A stretch of 64,000 nucleotides of DNA, from contig JAAGOF010000064.1 of NCBI GenBank assembly GCA_010645155.1, forward strand, positions 361,267-425,266, written 5' to 3'. The notes beneath the pieces are model-generated. The model made no database searches. It was not told where the DNA came from and was given only the letters and a program-made list of their open reading frames with translations. Positions within the stretch are counted from its first letter, which is position 1, and the number at the start of each line of letters is the position of its first letter. A program made the translations under genes and the position numbers. Positions 11,701-26,700 of the stretch are shown here, piece by piece. This stretch comes from Tigriopus japonicus. Lineage: Eukaryota > Arthropoda > Copepoda > Harpacticoida > Harpacticidae.

Positions 11701-14700
11701 CTTCAACTCAGCTATCTTTATTGATGAAAGGTTAGTACATACAAATGCATAATGAAGGAATTGGAATCAGACGTTATTCTGGCGTTTTTTTGAAAAAAAT
11801 CTGGCGGCAAATTTCGATATCTGGCGTTTTTGACAGGTTGATCTGGCGTTTTTGGTCTCCAATTACCTGGCAGCCCTGCTACTTAACCGCAAAGTAGCCT
11901 GGGGCAGGCCTTGAGTTTGCCAAGCAGCATTTAGCAAGCCAGGAGTTATGGAACCAGAACTTCTTCTTAGATGAGAAAAATAATCAACCTAGACGGGTTT
12001 TAAATTTTTCCCAAGTTCATTTTTTTTTCTCATATGTAAAAATTTTTGGTTCCTTACCCGGGCCTGGCAAACTCAAGGCCGGCTATAGGCCACTTTGCAG
12101 TAATATACGTAGTAGACGAGGCGTGGCCAATTGCTTGCACCACCTCATGCCGCTGACCTTCAGATATCGGATACAGGTGCATTTGTGAATTTCAAGGTTA
12201 GTTTGTTCCAAAAATTGTGAGCCAGAGATTTCAGCATCTCCAGCCATTTGTCTCGAGGTGAGACTTTTTTTGGGTCTCCCTGAACTCCTCGTGGTCCCAA
12301 AATTGTAGGGATCTCAAAAGCACTTGTTACTTTGTGTTTTAGTAATGTTTTAGGAATGTTTCAACGTTTCAGGACATCATACCAATACTTTTATTCTCTG
12401 ACATGGTCATATTAACATGTGTTCTGTTCAGGTACGTTTAAGAGTATTTACGATGATATCTTCTCAGTAAGGCCATTTTCAATCGGCGTCTCAAGATGGC
12501 TCTATGCAGCTGCTGCCCAGGCCCACCCTGAGCCGGAAGCTGTATGGGTCCATCCTGCCTGACACTGTCGAACCCCAGATCCCGGAGGATTGGCAAAAGG
12601 TCTGGAGAAGGGATCCTTTCGTCATTGATACATTTCGTCAGCACGGTTCTCAGAAGTTGATTGGTGGATTGCCTTTCGCGACGGGTTTCAATGAGCTCCT
12701 GGCGAAAACCATCTCTTTCAGCCCGCGCATCCTTCACACTGGCATTGGCTTCAGTTCGGATTAAATCTCTTTCAGCCCGCGCATCCTTCACAATGAGATT
12801 GGCTTCGGTTCGGAATAAATCTCTTTCAGCCCGCGCATCCTTCACACTGGCATTGGCTTGGTCTGCTTGCCCTCGAACGGCGGCTAGCTCCCCCCGGACG
12901 GCGGCCAGCTCCCCTCGGACGGCCCTTAGAACAGCGTCCTTTGCTTCCGTCGCGTCTCTCACCTTGTCATTCACGAATCGATCCCGTGCTTCTCTAACAG
13001 CGGCTAGCTCCCCAAGGACGGCGGCTAGCTCCCCACGGACGGCAGCCAGCTCCCCACGGACGGCAGCCAGCTCATTCCGGACAGCGTTCACTTCGGCGTC
13101 CTTTGCTCTTGTGGCTTCGACCACTTTTTCATCCACAAAGCTTTGCCATTCAGACACGTTCCTGCGGCTTGGAGATTTTGCAGCTAATGGCATTTTGAGT
13201 TAGAACAGCAGTAGAGCTCACTGGATACTGATTTGGGCGTTATTACTTAATAATGAATGACATTGATAGGAACGCACTTCAAAGTCGGATGTCCCTGAAC
13301 AAGCTCCTTTATTTTCCTTTTAACGGAGAGTAGAGAGGCCAGTGCCACCAGATAGATATTTGAGATGAAACGCAAGAAAAAGCGCCACACGTCAAAATAG
13401 AAGCTTTCTAGAGCATTATAAAGAAGTGCAATTGTTTAAAGTGTTAAAAAATTTCCGATGCATGTCAGCAGAGTGATTTTTCTATTTCGAAAAAGCGCGC
13501 AGACCGGCCCTAAAAAGCGCTAGATTTGCACAAACGCGCATTGTAAGGAAGCTTTGGCGGAGAGTAGATTGAGCGGCAAATTTCGTGTTAAAAAGGTTGC
13601 GTGAGCAAGGTTGTCTTGCAGAACAATTAATACCGTGCCGGTACCTTCTCTGGTTGTCAGTGTCTCAGAAAAATAGAAAGACTTTTAGCGCTTTTAAGAA
13701 GAAAAAACGCTCACTGGTAGTGATGTGAAATCTGGGCTTGGGCAAGTTTTTTCACGGGAGGTTGCAAGGTAGGGTCGCCTAGATACAATAAGATAGATAT
13801 TGGCATTTGTAGGCTAACACACGGTGCCGATGATTCACGCTGGTGATTGGTCAAGAGCATTCAGTTGAACATTCAGCTAATTCTAACGAAGTTCAACAAC
13901 AAACCAGAGTACTTCTTCTTTGTTACTTTTGTAGTGATCTGACCTGGTGCTGGGGTTGCCAATTTTCTTAAGTGAAATCATATTCCCCACTGTCTATCAG
14001 CCTTCATAAACAGGTTTTTTTTCTTTTAAGAAGCGACAAAAGGCAAGGCATCCCTGACTTTCGTGACTTCTGAGCAGGGTTGCAAATCAACCTCAAATTC
14101 GTGTTTGCTCATATACCAGAGCAAAGCACCCATTCTCTAAGAGGTAACCCTACCCTGCCACCTCCCGTGAAAAAACTTGCGCAAGCCGAGATTTCACATC
14201 ACTGAGATTTTGTTGTCAATCACCCGATCATGTGAATTAATCGGCCCCTGTTTAAACTCCACACGAGTTGAAATTCACTTTTTGCATATCGGGTTAATAC
14301 CTTAGACACATTTCCAGCAGACTTGAGGATTTTTAATAACCAAACTGCCCTATCAGATGAGCGAAATAGTTTAGATGTGTTTCTTAGAAGAAAAGGTTCA
14401 TTTAATCATGAACTTCGGCTTCCCGCATGATGAATGACGTCACAGACAGTCCGTGCCGGGTCGGGCAATCATAGATTTGAATGCCAATCTCTGCCTTCTG
14501 GTATTTCTAGGGTCGCCTAAGTGAGATTTTGTGCTTTGCTAACCAACTCAAGCAAACACAAATTTGAGGTAAATTTGCAACCCTGATCCAAAGTTACAAA
14601 AGTCAGGGGCTCGTTTCTGTGCTTCTTAATGAAAAACCGGTTTATGAAGACATGTAGGCAGAAGGGAATACTAGATACACTAAGATAGATATTGGCATTC

Positions 14701-17700
14701 GTAGGCTAACACACGGTGCCGATGATTCACGCTGGTGATTGGTAAAGAGCATTCAGTTGAACATTCAGCTAACTCTAACGAAGTTCAACAACAAACCAGA
14801 GTACTTCTTCTTTGTTGATTTTGTAGTGATCTGACCCGGTGCTGGGGTTGCCAATTTTCTTAAGTGAAATCATATTCCCCATTGTCTACCAGCCTTCATA
14901 AACAGGTTTTTTTTCTTTAAGAAGTGACAAAAGGCAAGGCATCCCTGACTTTCGTGACTTCTGAGCAGGGTTGCAAATCAACCTCAAATTCGTGTTTGCT
15001 CATATACCAGAGCAAAGCACCCATTCTCTAAGAGGTAACCCTACCTTGCAACCTCCCGTGAAAAAACTTGCGCAAGCCGAGATTTCACATCACTGAGATT
15101 TTGTTGTCAATCACCCGATCATGTGAATTAATCGGCCCCTGTTTAAACTCCACACTGGTTGAAATTCACTTTTTGCATATCGGGTTAATACCTTAGACAC
15201 ATTTCCAGCAGACTTGAGGATTTTCAATAACCAAACTGCCCTATCAGATGAGCGAAATAGTTTAGATGTGTTTCTTAGAAGAAAAGGTTCCTTTAATCAT
15301 GAACTTCGGCTTCCCGCATGATGAATGACGTCACAGACAGTCCGTGCCGGGTCGGGCAATCATAGATTTGAATGCCAATCTCTGCCTTCTAGTATTAATT
15401 TTTGTGTCGTTTATAAGTGAGAGGTAGTTAGTGATGGACCGAAAGGGCTCATAACCGAAACCGAAAGTTTGTGTTCGATGTTGGGTAGTCGCAAATTTTA
15501 AAAAATCGGAAAACTTAAATTTCAGAGGTTTTTGGACCATTTTTTTTTGATTTTGTTGTCAAACTCCATTTTACATAGTGCTTGTCTGCTTTCGGTTTCG
15601 GTAGGCATAACCGAAACCGAAATTTCGGCCGAAATTTCGGCCGAAAACGCTTTCGGTCCATCACTACTGGTAGTGATGTGTTTCGAACCGGGAGCGCTGC
15701 CATTTTTGACTCGGAAGTTTATTGCTGTTAATTAGGGCAGGTTGTATTGAACTTTGTAAAAAGACCTAAACAGGGATCAATTTAGCAACACTCGAACTAG
15801 ATCGATTTCGAGTTCCATCAGTAGTTATACTTTTGGATTTCCAGTTGGCAGTGCTGCCATATTTTATTGCAGATTAGGTCTGTTGCCTGTTGAAAAGTTT
15901 AGTAGTGGTCAGCTTTTTTACCCTAAAAACCAAAGTGGCAAAACTCGGCCAAAAATCCAACTCGAAACACATCAGTACTCACTGGAGCCCAGATATTTAT
16001 CAACTGATCCATGGACTTCTGGAGATATGGACGTCGGTCGGCAGCCAGATTTGATTTTGACTGACAGAGAGCAACAGGCCTATCTAAATGTTTTGGCTGA
16101 CCCAGAGCAGGCCGATCTAAATGTTTTGGCTGACCAAGAGCAGGGCGATCTAAATGCAACTAAACTACTAGGAAAAAAATCCTTGAAATAATGATGAATA
16201 ATTCTTTTACAACCCAAAGAGTATGTCAGAGTTACTAGTGCATGACTGGTTCAACCATTCATGCCCAAATGACCTGCAAGTAGCTTACAGTACTATGTTG
16301 TAAAAGTATACAGATGATACTGAAGTAAGCCTGAAGTTGCTAAACTGTTAGTGCAGATAATTTTATCAGTGTTTAAGACACATGAGACAAGAACTTTTGA
16401 TCTACTTCTTGTCAAAAGCCTTCCAAACTATGATCATGTAAAGACGGTATTAAAATGAACAAAACTTGACCTAAAGTACATGTTTCTAATGGGTACTTAC
16501 AGTGCAGAGGGTGAGCTTGTCTTGAAATGCTTCATTGAAATTGTTTCTCACTGCATTACATGTATATTGTTATTCATACTTGATTGGTTCAAACCATCAT
16601 AAGTGCATAGTTGTTAAACTGATTTGCTTTAAAATATGTTAAAAGAATCTCAACAATATTTGATAAATCTGATCTTCACGTAATTATCTGTCAAGATAAT
16701 TCTTTTTCCTCTGGAAGATTGCGTCTCTATGAGAGACGTGTGAAGGACTGGCACGATTTTTGAGCCTTGTTGGCTGCTCAGGCTGCGCCACAATCGTTGC
16801 AAAAACTACCATGATCAAAGCTCCTCCAGTCTCTCCAAAATTTTAGCATGGTCGAGTAACTGACCACCAAAAAGGCCGAGCATTGCATTATCTTACATGG
16901 CGCTGAAGGGAAGTCACCACCTCAAAAACTGGAAACACTGAAACCAGGTGGCGTCCTAGTGCCGATTTGAGGAACTGTCCACCTCTCTATTCCAAAAAAG
17001 TTGGTCTATTACATGACCTTAAACCCTTAAACATAAGACCTTGTTTTCTATACTTATAAATGCAAAAAAAATATGAGGAGCTGTCTTTACAATTTTCTTT
17101 TGAAGGTGTTTCAGTTGGTAAGTGAAGTGCATGCTGAAATGTTTGCTTACATACTACAACTGATCACAAATGCATATGTAAATCTCATTATTATTTTTAT
17201 TTCACTCAACTTCTTTAAATTCATTAACACTAAAAATCCAATATTCTCTCCATTGAAAAGAAATGAAAGACACAAAGCATAATTAATGACAACTGAATAT
17301 CAATCAGCTTATTTTGCATAATTTCAGTAATAACATTACAGTCATAACATTACATCAAAACTCAAGACACACTTTCCATTGAACTCATTTCTTGAATTAA
17401 TAGAAGTATTTATCTTTTGCAAAATTCATCATCCTTTACCACAGCACTTATTTTGTCACTATGTTAAGTTCAGAGAAGATTGTTTAGTTAAGACTACATC
17501 ATACCTGTCATGTCGCTAAAGTTTAAGGAGAGCACTTTCCTTACAGCCATGTAAAAATCGCCTTGTATTTTCAGACACATCAGCTTGTGAAAAAGTACTA
17601 GGTGTACAATGAAAGATATCACTACCTAAAAATATTGAGCTATTTTTGTTGCATTTTTCTTTATAGCTTTGCTTTCCATTGTAATCCAAGAGGTAATTAG

Positions 17701-20700
17701 ACAAGTATTTCTGTACCAAGGAAGATCAATTATTGAAGTTATAAATATCTTCCAAGCAAATAGATGTTCCCAAATTGAGGGGAATAAATTGACAGTTTGA
17801 GAAGCTAATTGTTCAAAAAGTAATTCAGGTTTCACAATTTTAAGCCTTATTTTTTCACATTGGTAGTATTACACCATTGCACTTAGTTGTTAGGTCATTC
17901 TGATCAAAAGTGAAACTTGTCAAATATTGTGAATAACAGGAAATCCTTACCAAGATGGAAAAAAGAAGAAAATCCTCTGAGAATGGATAAGTATCACAAT
18001 GAGAAGTAATCTGAAGCACTGATTTACACAACACGAAAACAATTCTTGATATCTTTCAAAAACACCAGTTTTAATTTATTTGATGCACCTGCTTGGTCAC
18101 TAGGGCTAGAAAATCCTTGGCCATAAGTACTTTTGTGAATCAAGATGATATTCCTTGCAATTGAATTGTTCAATCAGGTCACAGTCCTTTAGAAAGAGCC
18201 ACTTTGTTTACAACTGCACAACGTCATTTTGTGTGCTGCCAAGCCAGAAAAAAATTAATGTGATCTTTACTAAAAAATCAAATCATAGTGTTATGTCAAA
18301 GCTTTGCAATTGAAACACAAATATGAAAGAAAATAATTTCTTATGGTTTGATGCTATGAAAAAGCTTGACCGTGACAGCTTTTTGCACAAACCTGGGCAT
18401 TTTGCTTACGTCACTTGGCCCCTTGTTATGGCGGCAAATTCAAACCAAATTTGACATTGGCCTTCTCCACCGACATCTACAGATATGGACGTTGGTCGGA
18501 AAATTGGCCTGACCGAGAGCAGGCCGATGTCAAAATAGTTTGAATTTGCCGCCATAACAGTTGGCCAGGTGAGCTCAGAAAAATGCCCAGGTTTGCGAAA
18601 AAAACTCTGCTAATCAAGCCTCCTTGTCTGATAGCATCAAAGAAAAAAAATATTTTTTCTCATATTCGAGTTTCATCAAAACAAGACTGGAACTTTATTA
18701 AAGAGAGTTCAGAACACAAAAGATACAACATTAGGATAAATGGGACACTCCGTCAAAATTACTTTACTTAACTTTCTTAGAACACGATAACTTTTCATAC
18801 TTATAACTCTAACTCTAAAACCATTATTTGCAGACTTTCTTCCTTTGCGAGTGAAGAAATGGAAAACATATTTTCAAAGCAAATTTCGGAGGAGACGCAA
18901 TGTTTGTGGAAAATCACGCAACCTTGGTGGCATGAAATCCTGCTGTGAATACCGCCCATACAGAGCTCAACAGAGAGAGAATGAGTACTGACCCCAATTT
19001 TCACCCTATTTGACAAGTTTCACTTTTGACCAGAATGATCAAGCAATTAAGTGGGATGGTGTAATACCACCAGTACGAAAAACACAAGGCTTAAAATAGC
19101 TGTAAAATTTGAAATACTTTTTGAAAAATTAGTTTCTCAAACAGTGATTAATGAAGTTCCCCTAAGTTGAGACCATCTTATTGCTTGGAAGATATTTCCT
19201 ACTTCAGAACTTCTTCCCTGGTACAAAAATACTTGTGTTTAATTGCCTCTTGGATTCTAATGAAAAGCAAAGCTATGAAGAAAGTAACAAACAACTAAAC
19301 AACCCTTAGATAGTTATATCTTTTATTTTCATTTCTAGGACTTGTCTTGAACTTGTAAGAGAAAATGTGTTCCTTATTTTGTGCAAGTTTAAATGAGCAT
19401 GCTGATGTGTCTGAAAATTGGAATTTAAATACTTTTCATCCCTAACTAAGTGAGACAGTGTAATACTACCATGTGGAAAACACTAAGGCTCGAAATTCTT
19501 CTTAAATTTGAAATACTTTTTGATTTATTAGTTTCCAAAGCAATGACTTTTTAAGTCCCCTTAAGTTGGGAACATCTAATTGTTTGGAAAATAGCTGTTA
19601 CTTCAATACTTGATTTTCCATGATAAAGATCTACTTGTGTCTAATTGCTTTTTGGATTCCAATGAAACGCAAAGCTATGAAGAAAAATATCACATAAGTA
19701 ACTATATGTCTGCAAGTTTAATGAGCATGCTCAAGTGTCTGAAAGCTGTAAGTGATTTTTACATGCCTTTAAGGAAAGTGCTATCCTTTAACATTAGAGG
19801 CATGAAAGGTTAAGACAATCCAAACTAAAAAATCTGCTCTGAACTTCAAATAGTGTCAAATTAAGTGTTGTGGTAGAGAATGAACTAAATTGCAAAATAG
19901 AAATGCTGAACTTGATTCAAACAATGAATTTATTGGAAAATGTGTCTTTGAGTTTAAATGTTTTGTTATTAACATAACTGAAATTAGGCAAAGTAATCTG
20001 CCTGATATCAAATTGCCATTAATTGTGCTTTTGATTGAGAAGAGCTCTCTCATTCCTGTGATGTTCCTAGTAAAACATCTTTGGACCTGCTCGACCTTTT
20101 GCAAACCTGCTGAACTCATTGGAGCCCAAATGGGTGAGGCATATTCAAGATGCGGCTGAACAATCGACTTGTACAGAGTTAGCATCGTAATACTATCTCT
20201 GGACTTGAAAGTGCGATAGATCCAGCCACATGTTTGAAATGCCTTCCCCACTTTCAACTGGATATGCTCATCAAACTTTCCATCATCTTGGACGACAACT
20301 CCCAAATCCCTCTTGGACGATGCCTGCTCAATATCACAACCTCCATTGTCTTTGAGCGGAACATCTAGTTTTGACGCCCCATACGTCATTGTGCGGAATT
20401 TCATCCAGTTCAATGCCATATTACTCTCGCCAACCCAAGAGTAGATTTTCTTCAAGTCCTCAACTAAACATTTTGAGTCCTGACCGTTCCTTCCACAAAC
20501 TAACTTTGTGTCATCAGCATATGAAGAAATACTGGCTTTTGTTCTAAACTTCTGGAGAGGAGCAATAAAGAGAATAAACAAGAGCGGACCTAAAATTGAC
20601 CCTTGCGGAACACCTGACTTGACATCATACATGCCACTCAATGATCCTTCAACCTCATTTGCTTCCTATCACTCATAAAACTACCAATCCAAGTCAGGAC

Positions 20701-23700
20701 CTTACCCTGGACCCCTAACTCTTTGAGTTGATCGAGCAAAAGACCATGATTTACCTTATCGAAGGCCTTGGCAAATCAAGATAGACTACATCAACTGACT
20801 CATGGCTTTCGAGCCCTTCAATGATTTGCTCAATATGATCAACCAATTGGGTTACTGTACCACAATGAGCTCGAAACTCATGCTGTCCAGTAGGAATTAA
20901 ATCATGGACTTCCAAAAAATCTACAAGCTTGGACTTCATAATCTTCTCAAAAACCTTTGCGACGCTGGAGGTCAGAGAAATGGGCCTATAATTACTAGGG
21001 AGTGACTTATCTCCGCCCTTAAAAATTGGAACGACATGAGCTACTTTTAAAGAAGAGGGAAAATAGTCAAGGTTTTAGTCGGTACCAGCACGTTAATGGA
21101 GAACAAGACTAGCCAAAAGTTGCTATTTTCTGCTTCAGCAAGAAGACCCATAGTTTGGAGTCGATTGTCCTGAAAATCCTACGTATTTGTAAGAAGAATG
21201 AACATTTTTAAACAAGCCATATTTTGTTGAGGTAAAAAATCTGGCAACTTCGAAAATTGTAAATAGGAGCCAAAAATCCATAAAATTCTCAGAAAAAGAG
21301 CTAAAAAATGGCCAAATATTTCAAAAGGAGCTAAAAGAGCCAAAAGAGCTAAATGCTCAAATTTGGAGCCAAATTTCCAAAATATGAGGAAGAAGAGCTA
21401 AATTTAGCTCTAAAGAGCTAAAATTGGTCAGGCTGGATGTGTTAGCAGGGTTAGCAGGTGTTTTTTTGGCGCCAATTATGACTTGACATGACCAAAAAGG
21501 GCCCACGAAAAGGGCCAAAAAACTTAAAATTGGACCAAAAAGGGGCAAAATATTTAAAGAAAATTTACGATTTAATTAAATTTTTCTACTCACTCTAGTC
21601 ATTATACATCAATTGTAAAATTATATCATCACCACTAGAGTGGATGAGGGTAATTAAGAATTGAAGGCCAAATATTTTATTAAAAAATCATCAAATCAAA
21701 TTATTGAGGGAAATATACAAATTGAAACCCAAGTATTAAAAAGAGAATACTTAAAATTGAGCTATTAAGCGGAAATATTCCGATATTGTTTCAACATTTT
21801 AATTTCAAAATCCAACTTTTTGATGAAAACTTGCCAATGACAGTTATGCAGGAACACAAGACTTCGCTGTCAAGAATTACCAAACGATGAAAATTGATTT
21901 TTCTTCCAAGCCCTTATTTAAACACAGCTACTGATCAATATTTTGATTCCTAAGATTAGGTAAAATCTTCAACCCGGATGTCCTTTGTTCTGATAGAAGC
22001 CTGAGAAATATAGATATAGTCTGATAGAAAACTTGAGCCTGAATTCTTTTTGTGGGATCCAAATTACAATTATAGCAAGCCTACAGTATTCAGTCACCCT
22101 TGATTGATTTGCCAGTTGCTTCTCACTCACAACATTTGGAACATGGCTATGTCTTTGAAGTGTGTTCTTTAAATCATGAAGAGTTCAGTTAAATTTGGCC
22201 AGTACCCCTTCATGTGCTACAATATATGATTGATGGCACACCCACCCTTAGACAATGCTACAACTTTAGTGACAGGAGCAACTAACTAGTTCGTCGTGTC
22301 TGGTGGGGGTCTGGTTAACCAAATATCACATAAATGTTAATTGTATGCACTGTAATTTGCATTCCTTGTAGCGGTGATAAAAAGTTGGCAAGCAAACCAA
22401 AAAAAAAACAGTTGCCACGTACCTTTTTGATGAATCTAACGTCTACGATCTTTTGAACTTCGAAGTGTCCATCTTCTTGTTGTGCTCTTCGTGTTTCTTC
22501 ATCTTCCAAACGTTTCTTTTCCTCTTCCCGCTCGAATTGATCAATCAGATCTTGACAGCCCTCTACATTTTCTTCTGGTTCCCATTGGGGCTTCTTCCAT
22601 CCCTCAAACTTTACCAAGTAGAAGGTCTCACCGTTTCGTTCTCGAATGCCTGAATCAAAAGGACATTTTTGCTTTCATTTTTGAACCATTTTTCAACTTG
22701 TTAGCGATTGAAAGGGTGAAAATTAGAGCGGCACACAAAATAAAAGGAGGCCCAAAAAAGACAAATTTTATTTGTTCGCGCACTTAAATTCAAATAACCC
22801 GGCGACTGCTCAACATAATTTCAATTCAATAGGGATCTAAGTGAGTTCTAAATTTGTATTGACTAGGTTTTAAAAATAGTTAATTTAATAGGTGTTTAAC
22901 TTTTTATCTTACGCAAACTTTGATAAATGCAGTAAAGTAAAATTGTTCCCCTTGGTTTCCTGAGTCCGACACTCATCTCATTGTGTTTGGGTAATTCCGT
23001 ACACACTTGTTAGGCATTTCTGAAAACCTTGTGCAAGTAAAGAATTCTCCTAGTTTATTCACTCGCCCAAGAGCCACTGAATTTCTCTGGACTGGGAGGC
23101 TAAAGAAAGGAATCATTATTTCCAGAAGGAGCAAATCAATTACTTTCTTCTGCAAATGAGCCCTTGCCTATGTTGACTCGAAAAGGTATTTCAATATTCA
23201 GCTCCATCCAACGTCGGGGTCAAAAGTTATGCCCTCTGAAAGTTCAGTGCAAGTCCTACCGAGAATGAACTAGCCCCTTTTTCTGGCAACGGACCTTGAG
23301 CCAATTGTTGACTTTTTTAATTTCTCACAATTTTTAAAAGATGGCGTTAAACTACGTGGGGATTCAAATTTGAGCGTAAAAGTGTTCCGAACTTTGATCA
23401 TTTATTAATCACTAGATAGCGTGCAAGCTTTAGCCTGGCTGATTTGGCAAGCAGGGCGGAATGCGTTGAACTTATGAGGCAAATGTCGCCCTCACAATTG
23501 TTGAGCGGACAGTTAGTGTGACCAAACATGTGAATCAAGACCAACTTTTTAAAACTCGCTCTTGAAGCCAAAAATTATTTTTTGTCCATTTATATATTGG
23601 ATTAACCCTACATAATGCAAAAGCTTAAATTTGTGTTCTTCCTACCATTGACTTATTCCATGTATTGGCAAAAAAGTTCATAGTAATAGTATTCAAATCC

Positions 23701-26700
23701 AAGGCATGGTCACAGAGTGAAGTCTTTCAAGAAAGTGACCACAAGCAATAACAAAAAACGACCCAAAACATTGCTCAATTCCACATTTGATTCATCAATT
23801 GCATGGTTTACATTGGTCTGGTCACACATTTCAAATGTTCCCGCACATTTGTCCACTCAACAGTTGGCGACCGGAGATACATTTTTAGGGTTACACTCCC
23901 TCTAGTATTAATAAAACTCATTGGTTCCGACAGCATCAAACTTGAACGTCAATAGCCTTTTTGTAAGATCCGATCACCAGTGCTGCTCGGTCGTATTGAT
24001 AAAAAGCCCCAAAGAAATGACTGAAACCCCTTAGGAAGTTGACAAACTTGCGTTCTTTTGAAAAATAGCTGGAAATTTCAATTTTTTACACTCTTATGTT
24101 AATTCAGATTAAAAAATAATGCTAACACAGTAAATTTTCTATCACAGGTCTCATAAGAAGCTAGCAACATGGACTTTGTCTATCTTTTATCATAGCTGGC
24201 AGCACTACTTTTATCAACACTTTAATAAAAAAGAAAACAATGTATAAGAAAACGATAATGGAATTTGATGCTATGTGAGCCAGTAGAGGACTAATAAAGA
24301 AGTTGTATGCTTGCATATCCCTGACTCTGTATACAAGGTGGACGAGAAGTTCTGAAAAAAATTGACTTTTGCAAAAGCGTTATTCAAAATCATTCTAATG
24401 AGCTGAAATTGGCATCGAGAACACATATCACATCAAAGTTAAAAACCTGAAGCGTTTCATCCAAAGACTTTGTCTCTGCTGGAAACTACATTGCCAAAGC
24501 TGAGGTAGAACCAATGACCGGTGGCACGCACCATTACTATTGGAAGTAATCCTATATTTTGAAGAGGCCTCCATTCAGATGTTTAGACAGGTTTGTTTGC
24601 TGTTACTTTTTAACATAATTTGTTCTCATCATTGCTAGGGATGATTCAACCTTGTGTTCAGCAAGAGAAAAGGAATGAGCTTGCAGTACTTGCCCTTTGT
24701 TTGAAGAGTAAATCCCGCACCACTCGTGGTACCACCAAACAAAAAACCCTAAATGTCTAAAAATATGAATTTGTTTGTGAAATCAAAACTAAAAGTTGCC
24801 TCTCTGGGACCAGAGAGTAACCATAAAAGGTGGCATAAGTGGTCACTTCGATTAAAATGAACAAATCTTTGTTAAAAATAATTTAACAGAACTTTTGGTC
24901 CACCCTCTACTGTCTTGACGTTCACGGAGAATCTCATCGCACTGTCTTTCAGCTTGTTCCCGGCCACAACCCTCTCCGCAATTTTTCCCGTAACACCTCC
25001 ATTTTCGACATCGATCACAAAAATGCTGACTGTTGTGGTTAGGAACGGGCTAGCAAGAAAAAAAAAACATGGAAATATTCCTAATATATTCACGCAGCTT
25101 CCATTAAAATCTTATGTCGATAGAGTGAGTTGTTTCCGAGCTACAGAACTCCAAAGTCACATCCCTGGAATTACCATGCACACTGTAAGTCATAAGGGCG
25201 ATCTGTAAAATGAGAAAGCCTTTAAACTATCCAAATTCTCACGAGCCACCTACTGCTGCTCAACAAGCCTTTTTTCTTGTTTCATCCGCTAGCGATAAGA
25301 TTTTTTAAGTGATCACTCGTATCTCCCATACAAGCTTGATTCGATTGACATTTTGGGAAAAAGAATGGTAAGGAGTAATCCGTTGCAATTTCTGAAGAAA
25401 GGCTAAAGCCCTATCGACTTATGTATGAACCGTTTGCAATTGTAAATGCCATAAGAAGGAATATTTTCAATCATATGATATGTGCGTACAAAGCAAAACT
25501 CTGCTGGTCAAAAAAGGCAACACTTTCGTTTCAGGGTTCTTTGATCGTAACGCACCTTTTATGGCTTCCACTTCATAATTCTCCTTTCTCTGAATCTTTC
25601 GCTTGGGTTTCAAGGCTTTTTCGGCAGCCTTCTTCTCTTCTTCCAATTGTCTTTTTAGTCGTTGCTCTTCAAGCTCTTGCAAGTGACGAACTCGGGCTTC
25701 GTCACGCTCGGTTACTGGAGCTTTGTATTCCTTTTCATCCTTTAGGAGAAAAAATTATGCAATTATAATTCAAACCCTCTGACCGCGAATGGCTGAAGAA
25801 AAATGGCAAACCTCATCAGCAACATCATCTTTGGGTAGACGTTGGCGTCGCTTTTTCCTTCGAATTTTCATTCCAGGCACCGTGAATCGACCACGGAATC
25901 CGGTCCCTTTGACTCGGACTATTTCTCCGGCATCGATGGCCTTCAACAATGCCTTCTTGATTCGACCGTCGTAGATTTTCATATTTAGGGTCCAATTCAT
26001 GGCAATGGTTTCCTTGATCGAACCAAGCGTGGAACCTTTCCTATTGGAATTATTTGAAAAGCAGATTGTTACAATCTATGAGTTGTGCGCAATGTTTGCG
26101 GTGCTCGACTCACTTGGGATTATCCTTGAGTGCTTTAATGCAATCAATGATCATTTCGTTGAGAGGTGGGTGAGAGGAAGTTTTAGCGGGAGATTTGCCC
26201 TTTTGGTAGCCCATGGGAGGACGACCCCGTCCCCTAGAGGGGGCTACATCGTCTTCCGAATCCGAATCCTCCACATCTTCCGAGTCCGATCGCTGAGGAA
26301 AATTACCGATTTCATTAAGAAATGACAAACAACAAGGGACTGATTGACATTTTTGCCTATGGTCTCACCTCAAACTCGTCGGAATCAACGTCATCGTAGC
26401 TGTAGGATATCTTCTTTTTGGCTCGTCCAGCCGATGATCGAGGCGTGCCACTTGGGGAGGAAGGGGCGGGTTTGAACTTGCGCTTGGACGCTGGAGTTTT
26501 AGAAGGCGAGATTTTACTCCGAGGACTCTTAGAGATCTAATATTGGGAAGAAAAAAATCAATGTCACTCAATGATTTCATTACGTCTTGGTTATTAATAT
26601 TAATTACTGTGATGTTCATCTCTCCCAAGTACCAAAGCATTTTGTTTCCACATCATTACTACCAAGAAGCGCGGCATTTTGTGGACGACGAGGCTAGCAA

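Noticed and set aside
12661..13203. 180-codon plus-strand frame opposite the coiled-coil ORF
   Set aside because: Low-complexity antisense of the heptad repeats. The minus strand has the better start and coiled-coil periodicity.
24915..25060. Cys-rich minus-strand reading (CDRCRKWRCYGKNC)
   Set aside because: The frame is short, the other frames are equally open and no joining exon is found. Could be chance.
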